This document shows positions 11,907 to 24,789 of a DNA stretch of 64,000 nucleotides, piece by piece. Positions within the stretch are counted from its first letter, which is position 1, and each line of letters begins with the position of its first letter. The position numbers were made by a program, and so were the translations under genes. The stretch comes from Fulvia fulva (lineage: Eukaryota > Ascomycota > Dothideomycetes > Mycosphaerellales > Mycosphaerellaceae), in the NCBI RefSeq assembly GCF_020509005.1, contig NC_063012.1:4650001-4714000 (forward strand). Reading direction: 5' to 3'. The notes below the pieces were generated by a model. The model searched no databases. It worked only from the letters and a program-made list of their open reading frames with translations, and had not been told where the DNA came from.

Positions 11907-14480
11907 TTCTCCTAGTATATCTCTAGTTCGTAGTCTACGAACTAACTAGAGCCGAGTACGATGTTATACTCTAGTAATTCTACTAAATAATAGCTAAGGA
12001 TTTCGACGTAGCCGCCGATATTAAAAGGAAAGTACGTAGACTCGGTAATAAGCTCGTTAGCGGAGCCGCTATTAGCTAGTCCTAATTAAAGAGGTTCTTC
12101 CTAGAGTCGAGGAAGATTATATATACGAGCGTATATAGAATTTATGTACTAAGAGGTAGCACTATAATTAAGGAAGGCGAGAGCTTAATTACTCTCTATA
12201 CTACTAGGCATTATAAGGTAAGGGGACACTCTCAGCCTTAGTACCCCTCGTATAATAGGCGGTATTAGAGAGCTTACTAATATACGTAAAGCGTACTCTA
12301 GTCCTTATATTACCGTATCTTACTATATTTCCTTCTTAGTATTATATTCGTAAGTAGGACTCCCGGTTATCGTACTTAAGCGTTAGTCTAGCTATTTCCC
12401 TATTACTAAGAGTTAGCCGGTATCTATATTACAGAGCTAGTATTCGCGCGCGGCGGAGGGCGCTTATACTACTTAATAGGGTAGTCTAGCGAGTATAAGT
12501 TATAGTCTATACGGCGGTAGCGGACATAACCGCCTACTACGATAATACTAGCCTTCTCCTTAGGCTTGAGCTTCTTAAGTTCCTTAAATTCGCGCGGTAT
12601 CTAAGCGTATAGCTTAAGGCCTAAACCTTAGGCTACGCCGGGCGCGGTAGGTATAGTACCGTTACTACCGCTAGTACTACGAGGTAGTCGTAGTATAGCT
12701 AGGGTCTTTGACTTTAGGCGCTCGAACTTAGCTTCGAGCTTATAGTATAGGTCGACTAAGTCTTCGCGGTCCTTAGTCTCTATAGGTAGTGCCTCTATAT
12801 ATTTATAGTTAAGCTTACCCTCGAGTAGGCGGTGATTAGTCTTAGCTAATAGGTCGTACAAGTTACGCTATTTGTCGTACTTAGCGATAAAGATAGAAAA
12901 TGACTCGTTCTTACCCTACTATAAGACCTAGAGCTTCTAGAAGACCTTGCCTACGACGTCCTTCTTACTATACCGATCGATAAGGAATTAGATCATCCTA
13001 TCGATAGACTTAAAGGGGTTAACGTAATTACGCTTAGTACGCTTAGAGGGTACTCGCGGATTATATAGCTAGTACGGGTACCCGTCGAGGTAGTTAAGGA
13101 TATAGCGTAGTCCGTCCTTAATAGTCTAGAACTATATTACGGACAGCTTGATCTCTAGCTAATCGAGCTAACGGTTAAAGTTTATATTCTTATTATCGAA
13201 CTTGCTTTCTAGGTCCTTAACTAACTTATTAGTGTATATAATATTAACGGAGGGTTCGATAGTAGTGAACTAGCTAACGGCGGTATTGCTAGTTATCCTA
13301 GAAGCACTACTAGATATGCCCTAGCGTTCTTATCGTAAGGAGTTACGGCGTAGGTAACGGCGTAGTCGACTATTATCTCTATCCTTATCGTTATTAGAGT
13401 TATCTCCGTCGTTATCGCTACTACCTCTACTACCTCCTCGTCGGGTGCCTCTACCTATACGGTCCTACTAAGTAGGAGGCGTAGGTAATCGTGAAACACC
13501 GTTACGACGAGGGGAGTAGACGCGGACCTAACGACTACGGTCATTATTATTATTACCGTTAGTACCGCTTGTATCGCTAGTACCGTTCGTGTTCTTAGCT
13601 ACGAGCTAAGCCTTTAGCTCTACTACCTCCTTATTTAGAGCCTAATTGCGCTTAGATAGGGCTTTGATATCCTTAGGTAATATACCTACCTACGACTCCT
13701 CGACCTGTCCGAAGAGCGTATTGTTATCCTATCGGAGGCGCTAATTAGCTTCCTTAAGGTCTTATATCTAACTCTCATACTTCTAGTATTTATTAAAGTA
13801 GAATATAAAGAGGCCCTTAACATCCTTATCCTTTTCGAGTTGACTAAGACTCTCGGATACGATATTACGTTCCTTCTTTATATCGGCGTACTTACCCTAT
13901 ATAACCTTATTAGCCTTCTTTAGGGACTCGACCTAGTTAAAAAGTACAATAAAGTTTGACTATATCTAGCGAACGAGGTGAAACATAATCTCCGGGTATA
14001 CTATAGTACGAGTCGCGAACTTGGCTAGGCTCTTAATAGTAGTATACTCTAAGGCGATTACCTACTCCTTAGGTTAGCGTATATTATTAATTTTACTATC
14101 TTATATAGATATATTATCTCTTAACTCTATAATCTTATACACCTTAATTCCTCCTTCTTCTAAGATCTATTCTTCGTCGAGGAATTATACGAAGTTAATA
14201 GGGTCGGAGGTTAAGGCAAACTACTATTCTTTAGGTAGTAGGTCCTTCTCGATCTCTTATTATTCGGCGGCGAATACGTTCGAGTCGTCGTCGGAAGGGA
14301 AGGCACCTAGGGCGGTATCGATACCTAGGTTATTAAGTGTCTACGTTTTAGTAGATACAGTTAGGAAAAGCTTAGCGCGTACGAGCGACTAACGCTTATA
14401 CTTACTAGGATCTAGATAAAGAGGTTGCTTAGGCAAGAGCACCCCGTTAGTAGTACTACCGGGTGTAGCTATATTGTACT
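11907..14480 (-). pseudogene. gypsy gag and protease remnant
   Basis: Continuation of the minus-strand gypsy to the right of the LINE. Next to the junction (~11910-11990) translation gives a protease-like block (VLGSSWFVDYELEIYWEKG with TAG read as W). At 12628-12861 a 77-residue open stretch (LLEGKLNYKYIEALP) and the charged, coiled-coil-like region further right (~13600-14100) fit a Gag. The probable gag start is near 14470 on the minus strand, where ATA now stands (MATPGSTTNG-like context with ATG changed to ATA). Domain limits are approximate. Confidence 0.6.
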
Positions 14481-14939
14481 ATTACGTAGTAGATAAGACT
14501 GCTCTCTTAGTAGGTATATAAGGGCCCTATAAGAGCAGGGAGGCGCGCGTTTTACGCGAAGGAGAGAGGTGATCTATTGACTTAACTAATGCGCTTGTTT
14601 ACGCGACTATAGTTATTATTAATACGCCTATACGCGCGACTCGACGGTTAGTAACTATAGTGAACTTGACCTACCTTAACGCGTACTTTATTAGTACGAT
14701 TTAATTATAACTACTAGCCTAACTAGATAGGCCGCTTATAAGACCGAACAAACTATTATGGGTAGTGATCTATAAGACGATAGTATAGGGTTACCGTAAA
14801 ATAAGCATTGTTTAGTAAGGCTATGAAAGAGAAGCGCGAAGCGCGCGAGATGTATAGAGAAGCGCTAAGGCGCTAGTACGCGGGGAAGAGCCGCGGCGCG
14901 ACGTTACGGTAGTAGTAAACCGTAATAGGGCTATACTTA
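14481..14939 (-). other. gypsy 5' leader or LTR, RIPed
   Basis: Between the presumed gypsy gag start and the first copia integrase codons. It contains several GCGC-rich short palindromes (14825-14900) and a TATA-like stretch near 14515 on the minus strand. It should hold the gypsy 5' LTR, but I could not define TG...CA ends or match it to the opposite end of the element. Confidence 0.35.
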
Positions 14940-15893
14940 AAGACTCTAGTATACTAGTTAAGTTCTAGCTAGAAGCTTTATAAGTATAGACTATGATTAG
15001 AAATAGACTACCTAATAGTCCGATCATTAACAGTATTGCTCTTTTACCAGAAGAAGCATTTACTAGCTAAGTACCGTTAGTCGACCATTTCTACGTCTAG
15101 GGATATAAAGCTATAGTCTATATAGACCTAAGAGCCTAACCTTAAGCCTTAAGGAGAGACAAGTTAATAAACCGAGGGAAAGAAGCCGTGTTTATAGGCT
15201 ACTTAGAAAATACTACAAAACAATAGCTGTTCTAGGATCCCGATATAAAAGCTATAAAAGCGTATAGTCACGTCGACTAGTTAAAGAATAAGAAAGGAGG
15301 AGATATAGATCTTAGTATCACCTTTACTAACTAGCCGAGTCGAGCGCTATAGCATAATCCTATTAGGAGAAAGCCCTTTAGGGCGGAATTTTCTAATAGG
15401 GGATTATTAGAGACACCGTTACGAAGGCTAGGAGAAAATATTAAGGCGGTTTTAATACTATCGAAGGCCGATAGCGGTGGATCTATATAGAATCTACCTA
15501 AGTCATTAACACTATAATAACCACTATTTATCAAACTTCCCCCTCCCCTAAAGGACATTAGGGAATACTAGAAGTTTAGAGATTAGGGTACTCTAATAAA
15601 AGAAAAAGAAGATGTCGTTTAGTTCGACCTATCCGAACACCTAGCGCTACCTTAGGTTATAGGCAATAAGAGGTTGAGGGGGGACGGAGATAATAACTCT
15701 AAAGAGTATAAGGCTAAATACTATAAGGCTCCTATCGCCTAGATGTTCTATCTAGACCCTATAATAAGCTAGGTAGAGGAGATTCTAAACGACGTAGAAG
15801 AACATACATGTGCTACTATTAGGTAGGCCATAGCCTATTAGTAGGAAGTGCTAATCCTAAAGTCCTATAAGGCAGCCGTACGAGACCGCGAAT
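14940..15893 (+). pseudogene. Ty1/copia pol remnant: integrase C-terminal part
   Basis: Plus-strand translation through TAG/TAA gives a copia integrase/linker: NRAILKDSSILAKF, IRNRLPNSP, WGYKAIVYIDL, the conserved RGKEAVFIGYLENTTKQ and YSHVD. The frame leads into the RVT_2 segment that resumes at 17306, on the other side of the LINE insertion. RIP-saturated and non-functional. Confidence 0.8.
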
Positions 15894-15908
15894 AGGGACA
15901 TATATAGA

Positions 15909-17290
15909 TAGATAGATAATTCATTTACCCGTTGTGGTGCCCTCCGGCCCATGCGGGTTTATGTCTATATATGTTGCTATATAAGGTAGGAAACCTGTTC
16001 CTAGGTAAAAACCTCCTCTCCTTCTCTAATAGCTTCCTTGCTATGAGTTCTCAGTTTTCCTTCCATTAGGGTGCACTAGTGTCATGGTGGTTAGCCTCTG
16101 ACTACCTTGTCTGCAACCCTGGAGTTGTCCCCCTCTTCCTGCTCTCCTCCTCCTTCTTTCTCTCCTCAATCCATCTCTCTGTTTCCCTAGTAAGAGAGAA
16201 CTGCTCCAAAAATCCTTGGTGGATGATCCACCTTGTAATTCTCTGGAGGTCTCCCTTATTGCTGATCATGGCTTGGAAGTTTCTGTTCCTTGCCCTTGCC
16301 CTCCATTCACCTCTCCCTGTACTCCATTCTTTGCAAACCAGAAGTCTATGTTCGACATTCTGGGACAGGTAGCCGCATGGGCAACTCTTGTCTTCGATAC
16401 CTGGGACTTTTCTCTGATGCAGGTATGCCCTGACTCCGATGTGTTCAGAGCGGATTTGTATTGCTATGCTTGCTTCTGACCTGGTCAGGTCTGAGTACAG
16501 TAGGTAGTTGTGGCTACCAAACTGTTGGAGTGCCTTTGGGGTTCCTGGCCTCTGTGGGGTTCTTGTCCATTCAGTCTTCCAGAGGAGTCCTGCCATCCTT
16601 TCAGCTAGAGACTGTTGCTTCTTCCCTTGGCTGGCTGCTGATCCTCTCCCTTGAGCCCTTCTGTCCTGTTCCTGCTGGGCTAGGTGCAGCTGTTCTGTTA
16701 GTTCTTTGAACTTCTGCAGGTCCTGCTGCTTCTGTGGGGCTGGATTGGGTCTTGCTTGTCTGTGCCTTCTTGTGCACTGGCTCCTGATTTTGTTGACTGC
16801 CTTCTGGATTACTAGCTGGGTTGGGTATGCAGACGTCTTTCCTGCATACTGGTATCTCAACCCTTGAAGGTAGAGCTTGGCTGGTGGGGAGCCAGACTCC
16901 ATTTCGACCACCCTTGTTGGAGTTGACTTGTATGCTCCAAGCACCTTTTTCAGACAGGAGGCTTGGGCTCTGCTGATGGGATCTGCAATTCTCTTTGGGA
17001 TCTTGTCTTGGGCTGACCAGATCTGGGCCCCATATAGCATGGCTAGCTTCACAACGGCCTTGTACATAACCTTTGCTTTCGCAAATGTGGCTCCCTATGT
17101 GGAGGCTGTAAGCCTGTCAATTGATTGCCTGTTGTTGTCTGCTCTTGCCTGTGCTTTCTTGACCTGTGGTCCCCAGCTGAGCTTTGGATCCAGCCATATT
17201 CCTAGCACCCTTAATTCACTTGAGGGTTCTGTTGTGTGTCCCTGAATGGTGATTAGGCTTGCATATTGTGTCTGTTTCTGGCTCTACTGA
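15909..17290 (-). mobile_element. 5'-truncated LINE insertion, nearly RIP-free
   Basis: Flanked by a perfect 15-bp duplication, agggacatatataga, at 15894-15908 and 17291-17305; the copia frame is continuous across it. Its left end is a GATA repeat (ATCT tail on the minus strand), so this is the 3' end, and the right end is an abrupt 5' truncation inside the RT. Composition is ordinary, with abundant CA/TG, against saturated copia on both sides. The encoded protein is related to but clearly distinct from the LINE at 6897-11893, so it belongs to a second family. Confidence 0.92.
16102..17269 (-). pseudogene. LINE ORF2 C-terminal part (after RT palm)
   Basis: The minus-strand frame starts at the truncation with QYASLITIQGHTT (matching the segment after FVDD in the other LINE), continues through RVLGIWLDPKLSWG and the thumb-like LGAYKSTPTRVVEMESG, and ends after the CCHC-like motif CPCGYLSQNVEHRLLVC. 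One stop interrupts it: TAG at 17095-17097, in the STWGATF position, fitting TGG to TAG. The stretch 16102-17067 is an uninterrupted 321 residues. No function expected without the endonuclease and RT palm. Confidence 0.85.
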
Positions 17291-17305
17291 AGGGACATAT
17301 ATAGA

Positions 17306-17910
17306 AAGAGGTAATCGAGAACGAACTTATTACCTTAGTAAGTAACAATACCTAGGAAGCAGTTGTACCGCCAAAGGGTACGAATCTAATTACTTCTAGG
17401 TAGGTCTTTGATATGAAAAGAATGATTAGTAGAGCTATTAAGAAGTTTAAGGCAAGACTAGTTATAAGAGGGTTTTTATAGAAATATAGGGTTGACTTCG
17501 AAGAGACCTTTATACCTACTGTTAGACATAATACTCTCCGAGTATTTATAGTATTAGTATATAAGAGAGATCTCGAGATGCACCTAGTAGATATAAATAA
17601 TGCTTTTACCTAAAGTAGCCTTCTTAAAGACATCTATATAATCCTACCCCTAGGAGTTGAAGCACCTCTAAACATAGTTTTTAAGGTCCTACAAAGCCTT
17701 TATAGGCTTAAGCAAATAGCTAGAGACTAGAATAAGCTCTATATTACGAAGCTAGAGAAGATTAAATTTACCTAGTCCTAGGTAGATCTAGACCTACTTA
17801 TCTATACGGATAGAGACCTTATAGTCCTTACCTATGTAGATAACATACCTATTATAGCTCCGAAGCTATTAGATATTTAGTAGTTTAAGGCTAAGGTTCG
17901 AAAAGTGTTT
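17306..17910 (+). pseudogene. Ty1/copia pol remnant: RVT_2 reverse transcriptase
   Basis: Continues the copia frame of 14940-15893: KARLVIRGFL, the VDFEETFIPTVRH block, DINNAFT and, near 17830, LTYVDN, the position of the copia YVDD box, with D to N or local decay. The frame ends near VRKVFK at 17910, where unrelated sequence starts. The RNase H and 3' LTR are absent. Confidence 0.8.
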
Positions 17911-18109
17911 AAGTGTCACGGTTCACCTCGTAAGGCTTCACTTAGTATCACGTGACCTAGTGCGCTAGCGCGCCCGGACCCTAGACCCTGACCTCGACGT
18001 TTACTTTATCGCGGCTTCGCGACTTTCTTATCTTCTCTTCTTCGTAGAACTTATTCGATTCTAAGGTATTAATACGTTTACGCCCTATCTTACGCCTTGT
18101 CCGTACGAT
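17911..18109. other. unassigned 0.2-kb segment between copia and LINE
   Basis: Begins tgtcacggttcacctcg and has more CA/TG than its neighbours. It may be an LTR fragment (TGTCACGG start) or a divergent LINE leader, but no second end or duplication is visible. The LINE homology proper begins near 18110 (gatctataaagtaggcc). Confidence 0.3.
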
Positions 18110-21100
18110 CTATAAAGTAGGCCACTACCCCTAGAATTAAGGGAGTTCTACCTCATTTAATTTAGATAGCTTAAAGTTCTGTTTACCCTATTTCTTTAGC
18201 TCTAAACGCCGCGGAGGTGCCTAGCTACATTAGGCAACTCCTAGGTAATAGTAGCCTAGGCTACGGTACTAACGGCGCCTACGGCCCTATAGGCGAAGCC
18301 CCCCTAAGACAACTAGTAGCAACTTATAGAGGACGTAAAAAGTATAGAAACTAACGATCAGCTCCCTTACCGGTCTCTATAGGTAATGATCACTTAGCTA
18401 CGCACAGCGCTTGTACTATCGTATTACCGAGGGCAATAAGAAATGAGGACGACGTCCTAGGCGATTAGTAAGGCCACCCGGAATCAATACCCCTATAGCT
18501 AGGCATCGGTCGCGGCATCGATACTAGGCCCCCGCCTAACGCACGATATAGTTACGATCCGCATTATAGCAAAGGAAGACTAGGCCGAAGTTGCGAAGCT
18601 ATCGAATAAGGAGCTCGCCTAACGAATTAACTAACTAGGGGTGGTCGTAGTGAACTAACAGTCTAATAGTACTCTATAGATCTATACTAGCTCTACTACT
18701 ACTAGGAGGTACCTAGAGGTATAGCTATAGTAGGCATCTAAGGTTGCGGTATTAGCGAAGGTCTTAACGAAACAATTTACGATCCTAGTCCACGACATAC
18801 CTAAGGAGTTTGACCTAACTAACTAGGGTCACCTACGCGCTCTCTAAGAGGACAACCCGGTCACTCTTAACTCTCTAATCCAGAAGGCGACTTGGCTCTA
18901 TAGGAAATGGCTAGAAGGTAAGAAGGCCTCGGCGCTAATAGTATAGCTATAAGACGCAAAAGCGGCGGATCTAGCGATAGAATAAGGCCTAGTCTAGCAA
19001 TATAGCCTTAAGATAGTAGAAAAGCACTCCTTATCCTTTCGTGTCCTCTAATGCTTCAAATGCTAACAGTATAGACACCAAACCTATACGTATATAAACA
19101 AGTAGGCCTACTCGAACTATATAGGAGACTATATATCTAGGGACTATATATTGACTACGAGACGGTGCGCGAACTGTCCGGGGCACTACCTATCGTATAG
19201 TACGGAATGCCTATAGCGGAAACTAGCGAAAAACAAGGCAATCATAAACAGAACCGTCGCCCTAAGATTCTACGGCGACCGTAAGGCTAGCCTATACCGG
19301 AACTAACTAGCGGCGGTCGGGCATAAGCGCCCTAGGGCCGAGAACGATATAAAGGATACGCAACCTAGGGCGTACGGGAGGCCACGTGCTCTACTAGCTA
19401 CGGCGAGAGAATCTAACTAGGCCCGGCTCCCCTTTAGTACATAGCCGATAGGCGTAGACTAGGACGTATAGGGCAGTAGGACATAGGACGATATAGAGGA
19501 AATGATTGTCGATGCCGATAACTAGCCTCGATACGCTTAGTATCATCTAGTATAACATTAACTATAGTAAGGATATAGTCTAGAACCATTTCCTATACGA
19601 GGCGGACCCGTACGTCTACTACGTCCTAGTGATCTAGGAGCTATAGATTAACCCGCACTATAAGAGACTAACGACCTATAAGTTACTAGGCTATACGACA
19701 TACCTACGAGGCGACGGGAAACCCCGCACGTGCTTCTATATTAGTAAGGACATACTAGAATCCGACTAGGAGGTAGTGTACTACGTAGACGAAGAAGGCG
19801 GGGGCGATATTACCTCCCTCTACGTAGGTAGTACCTAGATACACAACCTATATATACAACCGCTAGCCTCGAGGTCTAGCCGCGACCTTAGGGTCTATAG
19901 ACACCTAGACAGTACGCTTAAGAGACAAGGGTACTATATCGTAGTAGGAGACTTTAACATAAACTACCCTTCCTAGGAGAGCCTTATATAGCCGTACCCT
20001 ATAGCCGACGAAGTACTCGACTTAATAGCGAGTAACGTAATTGCCCTTAATACCCCGAAGGACCTAGATACCTAGAGAGAGGGGGACTCTAAGGCACAAT
20101 CGACCTCTCCTAGATCTTAGATAGCTACTACTATACGGTAACCTACTATAGGATCGAACATAAACTCGAGGCGTCGTTAGACTATATACTAGTTAGAACC
20201 TCTATTACGACATAGATATAACGCACACTAGCGAGAACCCCTAAGCTAAACTAGGGAAAGGCCTACTAGGCTAATATCTAGGCGTACCTCGATAACTCCG
20301 AGAGGCTAGTCTAGATAGCGTAGTAGCAATATAATAGTAAAGACGAGATAGACGAGGCAGTCTAAGGGTTAATAGACGAAATAAGAAAAGCGACCTTACT
20401 TTACGTTCCGCTTACCTAACTAACGACATAGTCTAAACTATACTAGACGCCGAAGTACACTACGGTAGTAAGAGAAGTAAGGAGAGCCCGCCGGGTATAG
20501 ACGAGTAGCTATAGCGAGGAGGCCTTGAACGTATATAGGGAGGTATACTAATAGAAGAAAGCTATAATACGGAGGGAGAAAGCAATCGGCTAGAGGGCTA
20601 TAGTAGAAGAAATCGCCGGCAAGCTAGCGAGGATATAGAAGCTAGCAAAATAGGCCCGATAGGACCCTATATAGGGCCCCTCCTTCTCGTTCCTAGCGCT
20701 ATAATCGCCTAGTAGCCCGGTTAGCGACCCCGAGGCTAAGGCGCGTCTACTAGCTAGCAAGTTCTTCCCGCCCCTAGTCTAGGCTGATCTAAGCGACATA
20801 AACAGCTCTACTCCCCTAGCCCCTAGCATCGCGGTCTAATAGGAGGTGTCCGAGGGAGAAGTTGCCGCTATACTAAGGAAGTTGCCGGTAAAGAAAGCCC
20901 CGGGGCCGGATAGGATCCTAAACGAGCTACGAAAGAAGTATAGAGATTATCTAGCCCTAGTAGTCGTAGCGATCTTTAACGCCTACCTATAGACCGGATA
21001 CTACCTAACGGTATTTAAATAATCGACGATAGTAGTCCTACGTAAGCCGTAAAAGGAAGACTATACGTAGATAAAGTCGAACCGCCTAATTACGCTCCTT

Positions 21101-23008
21101 AATACTCTTAGGAAGGCGCTTAAGAAGCTAGTTATAACGAGACTCTCCGAGGCGGTAGAGGAATACTCCCTACTCCCGGACACCTAGATAGGTACGCGCC
21201 TATAGCGATCGACGCTATCCGCAATAGAACTTATCACCTCTTAGGTAAAGGCTATCTAGTATAAGAATAGGGACAAGGTAGCATCCTTACTTAGTCTAGA
21301 CATATCGGGAGCCTTCGACTAAGTGTTATACCCGCGGCTACTCTATATCCTAAGGTCGAAAGGACTCTCTAAGTAGCTTATTAACTTCGTACGGTCCTAC
21401 CTCTAAAACCGTAGCACGTCGATCCTAGTCGGCTAGTATAAAAGCCTATTTTAAGTAGTCTATACTAGAATCCCGTAAGGCTTAACGCTAGTACCTATTC
21501 TGTTCCTCTTCTTTATAGCGACGCTACTCCTAGCCCTAGAATCCTAGAACACCGCTACGAGCGGCTTCGTAGACGATACGAACATCCTAGCGTAGTCTTC
21601 CTCGACTAAGGAGAACTATAGGCTACTAGAAGAGAAGTATAAGATCTACGAGGACTAGGCTAGGAGGTACGGGGCTCGGTTTACCCTAGAAAAGTACAAT
21701 CTAATACACTTTACGCGCCGGCTACGGTTCTATAATAAATAAGCTTCTATCTAGATATAGGGGCACACGACTAACCCGGTAAATTAGCTTAGGATCCTCG
21801 GACTATAGGTAGACCCGGCGCTATAGTAGAGGAAGTACGTATAGGTAATATTACGGAAAGCTAAACAGAATATAGTATTATACTAGAGGCTTACTACGTC
21901 TATATAGGGGGCGGACTTCCGGTAGTTACGACTTCTATATACGGCTATTATACGGCCAGTCCTTACCTATAGTAGCTAAGTATAGTCCTTAGGCGAGAGG
22001 GCCTACCTATCGAAGGGACTCGTCGCGCCGCTAGCGAAGAGCTGAAACTAATACTTAAGGAAGGTTACCGGGGTATATAAGTCGATACTAATAAGGATAC
22101 TTAAGTACGAGACCGCTATACCGCCGATCGACCTATATATCTAGGGACTACGGACCTCCTACTTAGGCAAGTCGGTATAGTACCTAGTATAGAAGGTCAT
22201 CGCTAGTACAGTCGTAAGGGCCCGCGAATTAGTACTAGCGTATAAGGGTATTCGACCCGGAAACGAGCCGAACTACCGGGTAAGGGACGAATAGCTAGTA
22301 ATACGATAGGAAGGTAAGAAATCGTTTGTAGAGCAACTATAGAAAGAGAGGTAGAACAACTAGGGTATAGGGTATAGTAGACGCCCTTAGCTAGCGGGAT
22401 AACCTAAGGAATAGTTAGCTACGAAATCCGCGGTCAAGTACCCCTAGAAGCTTATCTACTACCACCTTACGAGGGTATATAGTAGTATAGTAACCTAACT
22501 ACAAAGCGAACACATCGGCCTCTAGGGGTACCTATTATAGAGGAAGGTCCTAGGATATACGAATACTAGCTACCTCTACGGCTATTACTCCTAGAACGTA
22601 CGGTACGTACTCCTCGTCTGTCCGAGGTGGTCGCTAGGAAGGGGGGAGTAGATAGTAAAGGCGAGGAACCGGACGATTAGGGCACTTCTTAATAACGTTA
22701 AGGACCTACGGCGTATTACGAACTAGATACTAGAGAAGGGCTAGCTAGAATAGTACCGCCTAGTAGGGGTAGTGTAGGAAGAGAGGATACGACGTAGCGC
22801 GACGAGACCGGCTAGGAGCGGGGGCTAACGGGGTAGTAATATAGACTACGTACGTTCAGAGGGAAAGCTAATCTAGACAAGGAGTAGTCGGGGGCGGGAA
22901 GGGTTTTCACCTATTCAGGTTTCCCTTTATAAATAATAATAGATATATACCTATATAGGCCGGATAGGGTCCTAGAACAGGGGAATGACAAATCTAATCT
23001 AATCTAAT
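18110..23008 (+). mobile_element. RIP-saturated copy of the 6897-11893 LINE
   Basis: Collinear with the LINE at 6897-11893 from the leader (cgatctataaagtagg) to the 3' tail (AATCT repeats, 22991-23008). Nearly every CA and TG of the less mutated copy is TA here, giving tens of stops in ORF1 (~18250-19525) and ORF2 (~19510-22830). Even the ORF1 start ATG is ATA. A few TG-bearing patches survive (for example ctcgtctgtccgaggtgg near 22612). It lies between a plus-strand copia RT and a minus-strand copia gag, so no matching target duplication can be assigned. Confidence 0.92.
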
Positions 23009-24330
23009 TCCACGAAACAAGACTGACTCTAAGGCTAGGAACAAACAAGACATTTTCTAAGACAATTTACTTTCTAGAAGGACTACCTATTACTACACTT
23101 CCTATATATATAGCTTACAGATAGCCACCCCTAACCGTAATCCACTTCCTCTTTTAAAGAGGCTTTAGTGTCCTAAATAGTGAATCTTAGTCAGTTATAT
23201 ATAATAAAGCACAAGAGTTAAGTAACTACTCGGACGAGAGGTACTTACCTTCAGCTTCTATAGTAGAATAGGCAACCTTATTAACATCATTATCTTCTAA
23301 TAGTATCTTAGAGTCTAATACGTTTTCCTAGGTTGTATAGGCCCTTATAGGCTTCTTACTAGAGGAGGCCTTTAGCTTACGGCTCTCCTTTATCTACTTT
23401 ATAAGGTCCGTTATTACCTTAAGGACATTACGAAGGTTTAGTAATAATGACCTCCTATAAGGTAGTAACGGTTGTCTCTTAGTAGGGTAGGTAACCCTAG
23501 CTAGTTTTTCCTTATTTCTAATAGCCTACTAAGCTATGAAAGGTATAGGCACTTGCTTATAAAATAGTTACGATCGTAGAGATAGTACGTAAGCTTGCTC
23601 TAGAAGCCCTTCTTAGCAAATATAGCTGTCCCTTAATAAATTATTAATTCTTACTTCTCCCTAAGAATTGTAAGAATGTCTTATAGTAAGAGATTCACCT
23701 AGGCATTAATTGTATCGCGAATTAAGCCAAATGAGTCTAGTAGAGCTACTAAGAGTTACTAGATCTTTCTGTCCTTAGTCTTAATGTCTTAGAACTAAGG
23801 CGAGATTAAAACAGCCCTCCTTATAATTAAGCTAAGCTCCTACTAGGCGTTATCTATTGACTAGTCCTCTGTCATCACGAAATTAGTGTATTACTAAAGC
23901 AAACTTCTTCTAGTAGCGAGAAGTCTTCTCTTATATTTAGCTTTAGCCTATTCCTACAACTCCTTTATATACCGGATCTCGTATATTATCTCTTAATTAT
24001 CTGTCGACAGATAGATATATATCTTATATAGGGCCGTTACATTCTACCGTCTATACGATGCCTTCCTTATCGCTTAATCTAAAGGAAGGGATGACTCCGA
24101 TAATGTAGAGGGTTTCGCTATAGATAGGGTTATAGCGGGAATGTCCGTAATAATGTCTTCGAGAACCTAGTTAACCTACTTTAATACTAGGTGTATTCTT
24201 ATTAGCTTGAACTATGTTTCGTAGTTCTCTCTTATTAGAATAGGTACTACTCTCTTTCTTAAGAACCTAGTCTCGTTCTCTATTTTTGATAAGTTAAGGG
24301 ACAGGTTAGCTACCCTTAGATAAAAGGATA
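23009..24330 (-). pseudogene. Ty1/copia Gag remnant
   Basis: Minus-strand translation through stops gives a copia Gag of the UBN2 type: ANLSLNLSKIENETRF near 24300, then RENYETWFKLIRIHLVLK, ALYKIYIYLS, LWE-AKAKYKRRLLATRRS and LVALLDSFGLIRDTINA. TAG is read as W or Q in the conserved positions. The 5' end of the frame faces the LTR at 24790-25023. The 3' portion is cut at the LINE tail near 23008. This region is RIPed less uniformly than its neighbours. Confidence 0.7.
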
Positions 24331-24789
24331 TATTCGGTCGTACGCGATTAAATCGAAATAGGATAAACCGAACGCGAGGTTAATAGCGGAGAGGATAGCT
24401 ATCCGCCGGGAAGAGAAGGAAAGTCGGTCGGTAAGGATCGTATTAGTACTAAGACACTATAGCGTAACTCTCTTAGTAGAGGGAGTTTCTAAACACTACG
24501 GCTCTCTTAGAATAAACAGTTAGTCGATACGAACGCGATGTCCGGAGAGCGACTCTTCTTAGTAAGCTCGCCTACTTATCTAAGGTATTAGTATAGGCTC
24601 TCTAACTCGGAGTCTAACAGTGCCTTACTAGGCTCTTTTACGTCTTATATATACCTATAGCACGGCTATAGCTTCCTATATAAGGCGGATACGGCCTCTA
24701 GTCTACCTTCCTTTTGTTCTAAAGAGGAAGAACTCTAATACGACTTTGTCGAGGGTAAAACACCGAGTTACTAACTCGGGCTTATAACC
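24331..24789 (-). other. copia 5' untranslated leader
   Basis: Between the copia LTR and Gag. The bases directly after the LTR on the minus strand, ggttataagcccgag, sit where a tRNA primer-binding site is expected. No open frame. Confidence 0.45.

Larger units (their letters stand above)
3311..14935 (-). mobile_element. RIP-saturated Ty3/gypsy retrotransposon, split by a LINE and a solo LTR
   Basis: Minus-strand translation through stops gives gag, protease, RT, RNase H and integrase in gypsy order from right to left. The element is interrupted by the LINE at 6897-11893 (13-bp duplication) and by the solo LTR at 5311-5528 (5-bp duplication). Removing both leaves roughly 6.4 kb, a normal full length. 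TA has replaced nearly all CA/TG, so no frame is intact. I could not delimit its own LTRs: the left end is overwritten by the LINE at 1-3310 and the right end (~14480-14935) abuts copia sequence. Confidence 0.8.
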
